From the NCBI GenBank assembly GCA_024867545.1, contig JANFNE010000004.1, forward strand, positions 744,001 through 808,000: a DNA stretch of 64,000 nt, written 5' to 3'. The number at the start of each line of letters is the position of its first letter. Positions within the stretch are counted from its first letter, which is position 1. Below the pieces are notes generated by a model. The model worked only from the letters and a program-made list of their open reading frames with translations. It was not told the DNA's origin and searched no databases. The translations under genes and the position numbers were made by a program. This document shows positions 20,837 to 31,456 of the stretch, one piece after another. The DNA comes from Phytopythium helicoides. Taxonomy: Eukaryota > Oomycota > Peronosporomycetes > Pythiales > Pythiaceae.

Positions 20837-22547
20837 AAGCCGACGTGCCAGCCGAGCAAAGTGAGCGATGGCGAGGCGGTTGGGAACTGACGGGGGCCGG
20901 CAGACCAGCAGACGAACTGGACAGGACTCTACAGTACTGGCACATCGGTCTCCGCGTCAAGCACTCATGAACCAAGGCGGCCTGGCCATCCGCATGGCGT
21001 TAGTCCAGAGGCGGACTCACTTGGAGCGGAGATGCACCTGGGTGGTCGTCCCACCCTCGGCGACGGTTTTCAGCGAATCACATCGCTAGGATTTCTGTTT
21101 TCATCCAATCATATGGCGTAATCGAGAAATTGAAGCGGCCTCCAACAATCGCGCGACGAGCTGGAATGATGTGACTTGCGGGGGATGGAGGTGGGCAATC
21201 ATTGCAATTGTTGCAGCGAAGACAAGGGATCCGAATGAGTGTGGGACTCGGCAAAGGCTGGCCAGGCGACAGCCGCAGGCTAACGCGCTCGCCACGATGT
21301 CTGATGAGCATGAGCGGGTCACATTTAGCGTTCGCGAAATCCGAATGAGATTTGTATAACTGTCAACAATTCGATCCGCGGTCTTTACATGAGAGCCCAG
21401 GCTGGAGTCTCTGCAATTCGTCCACGCAGCGCTTGAAGTTGCTTCGCGGGAAGAACTGAGTCGAGACGATTATCGATAGTAGCGTGCTCTGCTACGTGGG
21501 TAAGTGGACATTCCAGCATAGAGTAAAAGTATCAGCAACGTAAAGCAGGCTGCCAATCCCAGGATGCCGCGGCGTGTGCAATGCAATAGTTTGGCAGGAG
21601 CTGATCAATATTGCAGCATCCATGACGATGTCGTCACCTGCAGCTACAGTAGCAGTGAGTTCATCGTCGTTGATTTGTGCGCTCGGATGATCGAAAGCTG
21701 CCAAATGTCGCTCTTTTTTACCATCCCCTATGATCCGAGATCAGTCCGCTGCCAGCGTTTTCGCCAGGTCGACGCATTACAGCTCTGCTCCGCGCCCCTT
21801 TCTCAGCAGCCCGATCTCAATCACATTTCTCGGCTCACCGGAAGGATCGGTGATCGGGCAGTGCCCCGCCGAGTGCGCTTGTAATTGCTGCGGCACCATG
21901 CAGCGTGACCCTGTGTGACGTCGTCAGTTTCAGCACGTAAAGGACCAAGTAGCAGCGACCGCCAGGTCTGCACCACCCAGACTCTCTACAGCCGAGCCAA
22001 CAGCACCGAACCAGCCCGCCGACGCGCCGACGTAATGCTCGATGGTCGTCATTACGCGTGAACATGCTCGCCACACCTCTGTCAAACGCCGAGAAGACCA
22101 AAGTACCCCATCGACTTTTTTTCTCGTGGAATCGCCGGTCTCGCTCGTCACTGCATTTCCAAGTCGGCCAAGAGTCTTCACGCAACCATCTGAAACCCCA
22201 AAGCGGTCGTCTCGAGTCCCATTGCTCTTCCTCGTGTCGACCGAATCGATGGCTACACTCCAGTCGCCTAAATGTCGCCCGAGTGTCGCCGGAGAGGCGT
22301 CCAGGCCACTCAACCACCTCCCCCGCCAGAGTGCCCGCTCTATTTTTCGCCGGCTCCCCCTTCTCCCCATATAGCGAGAGCGCCGCGCCGAGAATACCGC
22401 GCTGCCGCCCCCCGCCGCCCTCCGCGCTGTGCTGCCGCGTCCAAGTCGCCGATTTGCGCCTCAAGCCCCAGCGCCACGTGACCAGCGACGTCTGACGCGT
22501 CGACAGAGCCCGCTCCCGCCCTCTAGCGCCGCCTACAGCCCGAGAAA
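20837..22547. other. Long intergenic region, divergent promoters
   Basis: 1.7 kb between copy 5 (minus) and the COPI-associated gene (plus). The left half is mixed in composition. From about 22300 the sequence is C-rich and CpG-rich, with pyrimidine runs, as expected of a strong promoter. The open frames (for example minus-strand 21835-22464) are low-complexity Arg/Gly/Trp-rich and not credible as proteins. No repeats or RNA genes seen. Confidence 0.45.
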
Positions 22548-23165
22548 ATGATGAACGCGACGAGCGTTAACATCGACAGCGTGCAGGGCAACATGTCGTC
22601 TGCCGCGCCGCCCAAGAAGAGCGTGATCGAGAAGATCAACGACGTGAACAAGATGGAGCTGCCCAAGCTGCTGCGCTACATGCGCGTGGGCAACGTGCTG
22701 TGCTCCATCCTGCAGATCATCGCGGGCCTCGTGGGCATCACGAGCTTCATCACGCTCAACATCACGGGCACGCTCGTCTCGATCTACGTCATCATGTTCG
22801 GCGTGCTCTTCATGCTCTTCGAGTGCCGCCTCTCGCGCATGGAGGCCGCCATCCGCGCCAACTTTGGATTCCTCTACTCGTACAAGGGCCGCGCGGCTTT
22901 CATCTTCTTCATCGGCTTTCTCGACTTCGGCATCGGCTCAACGCTCGCCACCATCGCCGGCATCCTCATGTGCCTCAACGCGTTCATCAACCTGCTCGTC
23001 ATGTGCCGCCACCCGCAGTTCAAGACCTCGCTCGGCGCCAACGCCGACCCTACGGCTGGCTACACGACCGGCAACCAGGAGGCCGCGCAGTTTATGAGCA
23101 GCAACCCGGAGCTCGCCAAGAAGGCCGGCATGTTCGCCCTTTCGTCCTCCATGGGCGGTCGCTAA
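22548..23165 (+). CDS. COPI-associated / TVP15-like four-TM protein
   Basis: 205 residues, no intron. A soluble N terminus of about 45 residues precedes LPKLLRYMRVGNVLCSILQI, then four spans (ILQIIAGLVGITSFITL, LVSIYVIMFGVLFMLFECRL, AAFIFFIGFLDFGIGSTLAT, IAGILMCLNAFINLLVM) and a C-terminal cytosolic tail. The R-x-x-R-x-x-N start of the first span, the FExR-like turn after the second and the GRA before the third fit the COPI-associated family, which includes yeast Tvp15 of late Golgi vesicles. Codon use is strongly C/G at third positions, as for a well expressed gene. The ATG pair at 22548/22551 leaves the exact start open by one residue. Confidence 0.7.
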   Translation: MMNATSVNIDSVQGNMSSAAPPKKSVIEKINDVNKMELPKLLRYMRVGNVLCSILQIIAGLVGITSFITLNITGTLVSIYVIMFGVLFMLFECRLSRMEAAIRANFGFLYSYKGRAAFIFFIGFLDFGIGSTLATIAGILMCLNAFINLLVMCRHPQFKTSLGANADPTAGYTTGNQEAAQFMSSNPELAKKAGMFALSSSMGGR

Positions 23166-23409
23166 CTGCATTTCGCTTCATTCCAGCTCATGCGAGTCAA
23201 GCGCTCGCTCCCAGCCAGGTGACTGATGCCGCGGAGGGCTCTTGGGGAGCGAACGGAGCGCCCCGCGGCAGGTAGGAAGCGCGGCGGAGCGCGCCTGAGC
23301 GCCTTGATTCCGAGTTAATTTACCTGTTGATCTTTTGTTTCCCAGCGTCTCCGTTTCTTTGCCTACCGACTTCCTTCGGTCGCTAGCTACTTGTGCATGC
23401 ATAGGTCCA

Positions 23410-24975
23410 TTACGTGTTCCCTACAGGTCGAACCCTCGCCATGAGCTTGCCCTTAACAGGTAGAAGGAGCGAGAAGGCGTACGTGAGCTCGTGCGGATTT
23501 TCGAGCGTCTCTACGTCGAACCGGCCGAGCATCGCGGCCATGGCCGTCTTCATCTCCAACATGGCGAAGCGCATGCCGAGGCACTGGCGAGGGCCGCCGA
23601 TGAAACTGAGGAACTTGAACGGCGACATGATGACAAGCTGTCCGGTGGCCTCGTCGATGAACCGCTCGGGACGGAATTCTTCTGCGTCTGGCCCCCAAAC
23701 ACTCTCCATTCTCGCTGCTGCGTACGTGGAAACGATGACCTCGCTGCCCTGCGGGACGTACGTGCCGTCGCTCAGCGTCGTTGATTGCGTCGGCGTGCGG
23801 CACACCATGATCATGTAGAGCCTCAGGCTCTCGCGGATGGCTGCCTCGAGGTATGGCAGGTTCTGCAGCTCGTCCAAGGCAGGAATTCGCATTTGGATGT
23901 CAGGGAAGTTGGCTGAGAGCTCCTCGCGGATCTTTTTGAGCACTCGTGGATAGCGGTTCATGTTGACGAGAAACCACGACAAAGAGAAGGCCGTCGTGTC
24001 TGCTGCCGCCGCGAAGAAGTTCATGATAGCATCTCGAATGCTCTCGGCGTCCGGGAGCTGCTTCGAATCTACCAGCATCGCCAACAGGTCGGGAGTGGCT
24101 TCGGACTTGAACTTCGCCATGGACTTCATCATGGCCTCGTGCAAGAATTGGTGAACGACAGCCCGGTTCTCCTTGAGCTCTCGTTCTCCACCAACGTTGA
24201 GCCAGCGCTGGAGCTTCCACATCCACTCAGGGCTGATCACCCGTGCTTGATACACCTTACCCGAGCCAGCCATGGCAGCGATGAAAGGATGCTGAGGAGG
24301 TCTAGGGTGTCCGTTGCCACAGTCAACCGTGTCGAGGCAGCCCAGCTCGGCGCTAAAGGCGATCTTGGCGAACGCGTCACTAGTAAATTTGGTGAACAGC
24401 TCGTTCATGCTCAAGGGCTGGTCGTGGGCTGCGCACGCTGCCAGAGTCTCACACAACCGCGCGGTTTTCTCCACCACAACCTCGTCAATGCCTCCGCGCA
24501 GCCTTTTGGTCGAGAACAAGCGACTTGCAGCTCGCCGTTGCCGCCGCCAGTCGTCCCCGTCGACGTTGAGGATGCCGCCGCCGAAGAAGTCGTGGCTGAG
24601 CTCGATGAAGTCCTCCCCGAGCCCGAACAGCTCGAACTGCGTCTTGAAAATGTCCTCGCAGACCTCAGGGGACGTCACCACCAGTGCCGGAGGCTTTCCG
24701 AGCAGTGAGAGGATCCACGGTCTACCATTGCTTGCTTTGCTCTGTTCAGCCATCCAGTCGTGAAGGCGATGCTTGTGGAAGAGCATGACATCTAGAGTGT
24801 TGCCCAGTAGCGGGAGCGTTGACTTCGGGTAGTGGAGACCTTGGACGTAGAGTGCTCGAGTGGCGATAGCCCGCTTGAAACAGTCTGCAGCTGCCATGAC
24901 AACAGCGTACGCTGTGAAACCAGCGACAGCAGCCACGGAGACGAGCGTCGCAGCATTTATGGCGCTAGACGACAT
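23410..24975 (-). CDS. Cytochrome P450, array copy 1 (intact)
   Basis: Taking the start at 24975 (MSSSAINAATLVSVAAVAGF, a membrane anchor) gives 521 residues; an in-frame ATG at 25119 would add 48 without homology. The proximal Pro-rich motif region is YPKSTLPLLGNTLDV, the I-helix FFAAAADTTAFSLSW, the K-helix EAAIRESLRLY, the PERF region FRPERF and the haem loop FIGGPRQCLG, with Cys about residue 465. The order and wording fit CYP86/CYP4-type fatty-acid hydroxylases and the oomycete CYP5014-like families; the subfamily is inference. The usual Gly of the I-helix (A-G-x-D-T-T) is Ala here. It lies in the ER membrane. First of six tandem minus-strand genes and intronless. Confidence 0.85.
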   Translation of the reverse strand: MSSSAINAATLVSVAAVAGFTAYAVVMAAADCFKRAIATRALYVQGLHYPKSTLPLLGNTLDVMLFHKHRLHDWMAEQSKASNGRPWILSLLGKPPALVVTSPEVCEDIFKTQFELFGLGEDFIELSHDFFGGGILNVDGDDWRRQRRAASRLFSTKRLRGGIDEVVVEKTARLCETLAACAAHDQPLSMNELFTKFTSDAFAKIAFSAELGCLDTVDCGNGHPRPPQHPFIAAMAGSGKVYQARVISPEWMWKLQRWLNVGGERELKENRAVVHQFLHEAMMKSMAKFKSEATPDLLAMLVDSKQLPDAESIRDAIMNFFAAAADTTAFSLSWFLVNMNRYPRVLKKIREELSANFPDIQMRIPALDELQNLPYLEAAIRESLRLYMIMVCRTPTQSTTLSDGTYVPQGSEVIVSTYAAARMESVWGPDAEEFRPERFIDEATGQLVIMSPFKFLSFIGGPRQCLGMRFAMLEMKTAMAAMLGRFDVETLENPHELTYAFSLLLPVKGKLMARVRPVGNT

Positions 24976-25459
24976 CAAGTGGGTGAAGGACGGCGGTCTT
25001 GGGTAGAAGAGGAATCGAGGAATGAATAGCGAGTCGAGCTCGGTATGCATTCGTGTGGTCATTGATGGCGTCGAGACGGAGATGTGCGGGCAAAGATGGC
25101 ACCAGCACTTTGCAGACATTGACTGGATATGCCAAGATGATGCAAATCAAAAATCCGAGTATTGCGCCATGAAAGAGCCCCACGGAAGCTACGAGCTGAT
25201 CGAAATACAACGTTTACCTCATGACTCCAGAGCGCGCTGAACTTCGAGCAATGCCAAAACTCAGGCTGTCTGGCCGAGTTGTATTGAGTGAGAAAAAGTT
25301 TTGCACTGATGTGGACAACTTGAACCGAGCACTAAATCAAAATGGTATTCTCGCAAGAAAGCGTGATGCAAGTGAGCAAAATGCTATCAACATGCTAACC
25401 TCAAAGCATCGAATAATTCGATCGCCTCCAAACTTCCCTACAAGGCCAAACCTCTGCGC
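24976..25459. other. Spacer between P450 copies 1 and 2
   Basis: 484 bases carrying the copy 1 promoter and copy 2 3' end. It is more AT-rich than the flanking genes (about 25280-25420). No other gene is supported. Confidence 0.4.
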
Positions 25460-27193
25460 TTACTCACCATCCACATCAGCAGATTGTTCGTGGACGGTCA
25501 TCAGCAGGTCGCCCTTCACCGGTAGCACAATGGAAAAGTCGTAGGTGATATCATGAGGATTCTCAACCGTCTCGAGGTCAAACCGACTCAAAACTGCAGC
25601 CATCGCCGTCTTCATTTTGAGCATTGCGAACCGCATCCCAATGCACTGGCGAGCTCCGCCGCTGAAACTCGCAAACTTGAAAGGAGACACCACCTTCAGA
25701 GCGCCGGTTGCTTCGTTGATGAACCGTTCTGGTCGGTATTGATCGGCGTCAGGTCCCCATGTCGAGGTCATCCGCGCCGCCACAAACACCGACATGATGA
25801 CTGCAGTCCCAGCAGGAACAAAAGTCCCGTCGCTGAGAGTGGTAGCCTGGTTCGCCATTCTCGGCATCGCAGTCATATGCAGGCGAGTACTCTCCTTGAT
25901 CGCAGCCTCCAAATACGTCAACTTTTGAAGCCCTGCGAAGGTTGGAGCGCGCCTGCCCAAGTCGGGAAGATTGGTGCGGATCTCCTCCCGAATCTTGCGC
26001 AATACGTGAGGATGGCGGTTCATCATGACGAGGAACCACGCCAAGGAGAAGGCAGTTGTGTCGTGTCCGGCGAGGAAAAAGTTCATGACCGTGTCTCGCA
26101 CGGCAACGACATCAGCATCCTCGTTCGCCTCCACAAGCAGTGTGAGAAGGTCATAGCGTCGAGCGGAGGCGTCTTTACTGCTCTTGTCAAGCGACTTGAG
26201 CATGATGTTGTGGATCAAGTCATTCACGATCTTGGCGCTGCGCTTGAACCGCCCCTCGATTCCAATGTTAAGAAGGCGCCTGAGCTTCCAGTACCACACC
26301 GGGCTCTGCATTCTCGACTGGAATGTTTCGCCAAAGTCACCAACAGCCTTGATGAACGGATGCTCGTGCTCCAAGTTCCCCATAACCACGTCGTCGAGAC
26401 CGTTGAGATCGAATCCCAGTGCCACTTTCGTGAATACATCGGCTGTGAATGTCCCGAGGAGCGACTTCATGCTGACACGCTTGCGATCTCGGGTGAAAGT
26501 TTCAAGAACTGCACAGAGCTTCTCCGTTTTCTCAATGACAGCGTCTTCCATGACGTTACGGAGCATTTGCGTCGTGAAGAGCTGACTCGCTACACGACGC
26601 TTGTGGACCCACGCGGGACCATCGACACCCACGATACCATCGCCGAAGAAATCATGACCGACCTCGGTGATGTGGCCTCCTCGCCCGAACGCGTCAAACT
26701 GCGTCTTCAAGACATCCTCGAACGCTTCTGGCGATGAGACCATCAGCACAGGTGGTTGACCAACGACCGAAAGAATCCATGGTTTTCCTCCGCTTGCACG
26801 ACTCTGGTCTGTCATCCAGTCGTGAAGGCGGTGCTTTTGGAAGAACATGACGTCCAGTGTATTGCCCAGTAGTGGAAGTGTCGACTTCGGGTAGTGGAGA
26901 CCCTGCTTGTGTAGAGCTCTAGCGATCATGGCGTGCTTGAAGCTTATTGAGAGCATTCGGAATGCACCATAGGCTACAGCACCAACTGCTACCACAGCGA
27001 GGACCAAGAGCGCGGTGGAGATGACAGAGACTGGGTCCGAAGTGGATGGTCGTAGCATTTCCAACTGGATCAACACGAAGCGAAGAAGCTCGTGCGGCAT
27101 TCCATCCACCAGAGGCTGCGTCATTGTTGAGGAGGAGAGCTGTTCGAGTCCCGAGAAGGCAGCAGATTGGGCAATGAGATCGATCAAAGCCAA
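25460..27193 (-). CDS. Cytochrome P450, array copy 2 (intact)
   Basis: 577 residues, intronless, no frame break. The N terminus is longer than in the other copies (MALIDLIAQSAAFSGLEQL) before the hydrophobic anchor VISTALLVLAVVAVGAVAYG. Motifs: YPKSTLPLLGNTLDV, I-helix FFLAGHDTTAFSLAW, K-helix EAAIKESTRLHM, YRPERF and haem loop FSGGARQCIG, with Cys about residue 517. The haem loop has GGAR where the other copies have GPR. Overall closest to copy 1, since both have the LHYPKST wording. Substrate unknown; long-chain fatty acid or lipid hydroxylation is a family-based guess. Confidence 0.85.
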   Translation of the reverse strand: MALIDLIAQSAAFSGLEQLSSSTMTQPLVDGMPHELLRFVLIQLEMLRPSTSDPVSVISTALLVLAVVAVGAVAYGAFRMLSISFKHAMIARALHKQGLHYPKSTLPLLGNTLDVMFFQKHRLHDWMTDQSRASGGKPWILSVVGQPPVLMVSSPEAFEDVLKTQFDAFGRGGHITEVGHDFFGDGIVGVDGPAWVHKRRVASQLFTTQMLRNVMEDAVIEKTEKLCAVLETFTRDRKRVSMKSLLGTFTADVFTKVALGFDLNGLDDVVMGNLEHEHPFIKAVGDFGETFQSRMQSPVWYWKLRRLLNIGIEGRFKRSAKIVNDLIHNIMLKSLDKSSKDASARRYDLLTLLVEANEDADVVAVRDTVMNFFLAGHDTTAFSLAWFLVMMNRHPHVLRKIREEIRTNLPDLGRRAPTFAGLQKLTYLEAAIKESTRLHMTAMPRMANQATTLSDGTFVPAGTAVIMSVFVAARMTSTWGPDADQYRPERFINEATGALKVVSPFKFASFSGGARQCIGMRFAMLKMKTAMAAVLSRFDLETVENPHDITYDFSIVLPVKGDLLMTVHEQSADVDGE

Positions 27194-27496
27194 ACTTGAA
27201 AACTAACTTCTCCATGCAATTGCTCACGTCGACATTCGGGTAATTCTACGTGGCTCGTACTGGATTTCAAAATGGCGCAAGCTTAAAGTGGGTGTGGCTG
27301 CTGTCGTCTTTGTACTGATCACCTTTACAGATTTGACGGCACCATAGTCTTTTGCTGTTAACATTGTGTCGCCACCAAGAATCATTGGAAGTGAAAGCTG
27401 CATCGATCCTAAAACTCCCTGTGAATACCTCTTTTCGTGTTCGTTATCGTTGTATGTAAACCTCCACTCTATTCCTTCCTCAACTTCCATCACGAC
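27194..27496. other. Spacer between P450 copies 2 and 3
   Basis: 303 bases with no gene visible. It holds the promoter of copy 2 and the 3' end of copy 3. Confidence 0.4.
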
Positions 27497-29079
27497 CTAC
27501 TCTGACGCTGACGCAACCTTGCGAACATTAACCATCAGCTCTCCTTTGACGGGAAGCATGAAGGAGTAGTCGTAAGTGATATCGAATGGGTCCTCCACAG
27601 TTTCAAGATCAAACCTGCTGAAGAGTGTCGCAATCGCCGTCTTCATCTCCAGCATTGCGAACTTCATGCCGACGCACTGGCGTGGGCCTCCGAGGAAACT
27701 GATGAACTTGAATGGAGATATGACCTTGAGCTTTCCAGTGGACTCGTCAATAAATCGTTCGGGTCGAAACTCATCTGCGTCAGGACCCCACGTCGTCTTC
27801 ATTCTTCCAGCAGCATACGCTGACATCAACACGTACGTTCCGGGTGGAACATAGGTGCCATCGCTCAGAGTTGTCGCCCGAGTTGCCGTCCGATGCAAGA
27901 TCGTAAAGTTGAGTCGGAGGTTTTCCTTGATGGCTGCCTCGAGGTAGGTCAACTTCTGCAGCTCTTCCATTGTTGGAATCCTAGTCCCCAAATCCGGCAG
28001 TACTGTTTGGATTTCTTCACGCAGCTTGCACAAAACGTGAGGATGTCGATTCACCATCACGAGGAACCAGGACATGACGAAGGAAGTGGTATCGGTGCCA
28101 GCCAAGAAGAAGTTCATGACGGTGTCGCGCACTTCCATCACGTCTGTCGTCCGCTGGACTCGAGAAACAGCGTCAGCAAGGTCGCGCTTTGGAGCTGCTG
28201 CACTCGTTTTGCTGGCAAGAGACTCAATCATGATCTCGTGCACCAAGTCGAGCACGACGTTGGCACTCTTCTTGAAATGTCCTCGTCGCCGATGTTGAGG
28301 AGCCGCTTGAGCTTCCAGAACCACATCGGGCGCTGAACGCGGCGCTGGAACAGCGGACCGTAGTCTGCCACCGCCTGGATGAACGGGTGCTCGTGATCCA
28401 CATCACCCTCGAGCGAGTTGTCAAGGCCCTTGAGGTCGACGCCAAGCCCCATTTTGGTAAACACATCGCTCGTGAACTTGGACAGCAGCGACTTCATGCT
28501 CACTTGCCTTCCGGATTCGGCGCACGTCTCGAGCAGCTTACAGAAGGTTTGCGTCTTGTCGACCAGCACCTCGCCCATGACGTCGCGCAGCATCTTGGTC
28601 GAGAACAGGTGGCTAGCTGTGCGGCGCTGAGTGAGCCATGCGTGGCCGTCGACTGCAACTAGCCCAGTGCCGAGCAGGTCATGGTTCAAGTCCTGGATCT
28701 CCGGACCGCGACCAAACACCTCGAACTGGGTCTTGAAAATGTCTTCGCAAGCCTCGGGAGACGTGACGACGATCGTTGCCGGGCGTCCAATGACCGAAAG
28801 CACCCACGGCTTGCCGCCGCTCGCTCGGCTCTGGTCTGTAACCCAGTCCTGCAGTCGGTGCTTGTGAAAAAAGAGCACGTCGAGGGTGTTGCCGAGGAGC
28901 GGGAGTGTCGAACTTGGGTAATAGAGACCTTGCTTGTAGAGCGCACGCAAACCAAGAGCCCGCTTGGTGTTGGCTGCGATCTCCGATGCAGTGAAGTAGG
29001 CTAAATAGATAGTCACTACGGCCAGCAAGATGTTTTGTACCAAATCCAGCGGGCTGAGGTCTCTGATTGAGAACCACAT
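27497..29079 (-). CDS. Cytochrome P450, array copy 3 (one frame break)
   Basis: Start 29079 (MWFSIRDLSPLDLVQNILLA). The N-terminal two fifths to MWFWKLKRLLNIGDE is in one frame and the rest from HFKKSANVVLDLVHEI to the stop at 27497 in another. One base is missing near 28285 compared with copies 5 and 6. Motifs: YPSSTLPLLGNTLDV, I-helix FFLAGTDTTSFVMSW, K-helix EAAIKENLRLNF, FRPERF and haem loop FLGGPRQCVG. Everything else is conserved, so if the break is a consensus error the enzyme is complete (about 527 residues). Confidence 0.8.
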
Positions 29080-29334
29080 CGCTCAAGTGCGCTCTCTTGA
29101 TGTCGAATTGGTGAATGAAGGCCTCGCTTGCATGTTGAAGCCGACGACCGATGACACCAGTGCTCATGCTCGACGCACACGCCATCTCCCGCATCGATAG
29201 CGCGACTTCATTGGCGCGAGCTTTCTCATTCTGTTTGCACCAGACTCGCTTGAGCGATGGCCATAGCATCTCGAAGAACCAACGGACACAAACAACGCCA
29301 CATCCATTCTCAAGCAAATCAATGTATCGCCTAC

Positions 29335-30960
29335 TCACTTCGCTACACGTCGCACGTTCACGTTCAGATCCCCCTTGACCGGCAGCACGAGAGAAAACTC
29401 GTACGTGATGCTGAACGGGTCCTCAACCGTCTCGAAATCGAAGCGGTTGAACAGCGTCGCCATCGCCGTCTTCATCTCGAGCATTGCAAATCGCATCCCA
29501 ATGCACTGTCGAGGGCCCGCGATAAAGCTCACAAACTTGAAAGGCGACACCACCTTGAGCTTCCCGGTGGTCTCATCGATGAACCGCTCAGGACGGAACT
29601 CGTCCGCATCCGGTCCCCACACCTCCTTGACACGACCAGCAGCATACGCGGACATGATGATATAGGTGCCAAAAGGAATATACGTTCCGTCGCTAAGAGT
29701 TGTTGACTGGCTGGGAGTACGATGCACAGCCGTCATATACAGACGCAAACTCTCCTTGATCGCGGCCTCCAAGTATGGCAGCTTCTGTAACTCCTCCATT
29801 GTAGGAACGCGCTCGCCAAGGTCTGGCAAGTTGGTGCGGATCTCCTCACGGATCTTTTTCAGCACATGAGGGTAGCGGTTCATGTTGACGATGAACCACG
29901 ACATGGAGAAGGCGGTAGTGTCCTTGCCGGCGAGGAAGAAATTCATGACGATGTCACGCACCTCGGAGACATTACTGGTTCCGCTCGACTCGACAAAGAG
30001 CGTGAGGAGGTCACGACGAGGAGGACCCTTCGATTTGTCAGCCTTCTGCGCGAGTGACTCGGCCATGATGTCGTGAATCAAGTTGTGCACGACCTTGGAG
30101 CTCTTCTTTAGCTGTCGCTCGTCGCCAACGTTGAGGAATCGCTTCAGCTTCCAGAACCACATCGGACTTTGCGCACGAGCTTGAAAGACTGGACCATAGT
30201 CACCGACAGCCTGATGAATGGATGCTCGTACTCAAGGTCGCCTGAGAGAGAATTGTCCAGGCCCTTTAAGTCGACACCAAAGCCCACCTTGGTGAACACA
30301 TCACTCGTAAACTTGGATAGAAGCGATTTCATGCTGACGGGCTTGCCCGAGCGAGCGACCATGTCCAGCACCTCGCAGAACTTCTCCGTCTTCTCGATCA
30401 CGACTTCATCCATGACATCTCGCAGCATTTGCATCGAGAAGAGGTGGCTGGCGATGCGACGTTGCTCGCGCCACATCTCACCGTCAACGCCAACGATACC
30501 ATTACCGAAGAAATCGTGACTGAGGTCCAGCAGCTCTTCACCACGACCAAAAATCTCGAACTGCGTCTTGAAAATGTCCTCACAGATTTCTGGAGACGTG
30601 ACCACAAGTGTCGTAGGTCGTCCGACGATCGATAGCACCCACGGACGACCACCACTCGCACGACTCTGATCCTGCCATCCAGTCGTGCAGTCGTTCTCGT
30701 TGATAGAACATGGCATCAAGCGTGTTCCCCAGGATCGGCAGCGTAGACGGCGGGCGATACAGGTTCTGTCGGTTGAGCGCGCGCTGAATGGCCATCTCCT
30801 CCAGCGTCTTCGAGATGATGCGGTAGCTCGCGTACACGGCCAGCAGTGCTGTGGTCGCGGTGACGGCGATCTCGGAGGCCGTCGCCTGCTGCGAGGAGCT
30901 GGGTTGTCCGCTGAGCAGCGACAGGAGCGTCTCGGAGGCGTGTTGCATGGCGGTCCACAT
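29335..30960 (-). CDS. Cytochrome P450, array copy 4 (two frame breaks)
   Basis: Start 30960 (MWTAMQHASETLLSLLSGQ), anchor TTALLAVYASYRIISKTL, then YRPPSTLPILGNTLDAM. One extra base near 30672 interrupts the segment before QSRASGGRPWVLSIVG, and one missing base near 30208 interrupts HPFI/QAVGDYGPVFQARAQSP. The C-terminal half is clean, with I-helix FFLAGKDTTAFSMSW, K-helix EAAIKESLRLYM, FRPERF and haem loop FIAGPRQCIG. A 270-base stretch (about 29720-29990) is nearly identical to copy 6, more than the flanks are. Confidence 0.8.
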
Positions 30961-31456
30961 GTCTGTGGGTATGTGGACTCCAGTGGAGGTGGTCGAGTTT
31001 GCTCCTCGGAGATGATTGAGGTGTCATGGACCATCAGGAGCGTGAAGAAGCTCGCCTCGATCGGTGGTGACACATGGTTGACGCCACGCCTAGAGCTTGA
31101 AGCGGTGCTGCCTCGAGTGATTTGCATGGACTTTCGGGTCTCGCAGGTTGCTGATATGCTTGAGCATGTGGTTTCGCCGGAGGTGGAAGAGATGATACCT
31201 CTTTGAGGTATGCGGAGACGCAGGGTTTTGCAGATCATGCGGCTGCGTACGTGGTACCACGATGCAACGTCTGACACGAAGGGACCTGGAGTGACGACTG
31301 CCTTCAAGCGGGCAACAACCAGCCGCCATCACTTTGCTCGTGGACATAGCGATCTGGTCGCAGCCAACCGACCGTGCCACAATCATCGGCCATTGCTGTC
31401 AACGGAACGCAATTCAAGTGTAGCTTATGGTAGTCAACCAAAGCGTAAATGCAAGG
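30961..31456. other. Spacer between P450 copies 4 and 5
   Basis: 496 bases. A minus-strand frame crosses it in continuity with copy 4 (30144-31307) but has no P450 or other recognisable content upstream of MWTAM. Taken as promoter and 3'UTR. Confidence 0.4.

Noticed and set aside
21835..22464. 209-codon minus-strand frame in the 1.7 kb spacer
   Set aside because: Arg/Gly/Trp-biased, no recognisable fold, sits in a CpG-rich promoter-like region.
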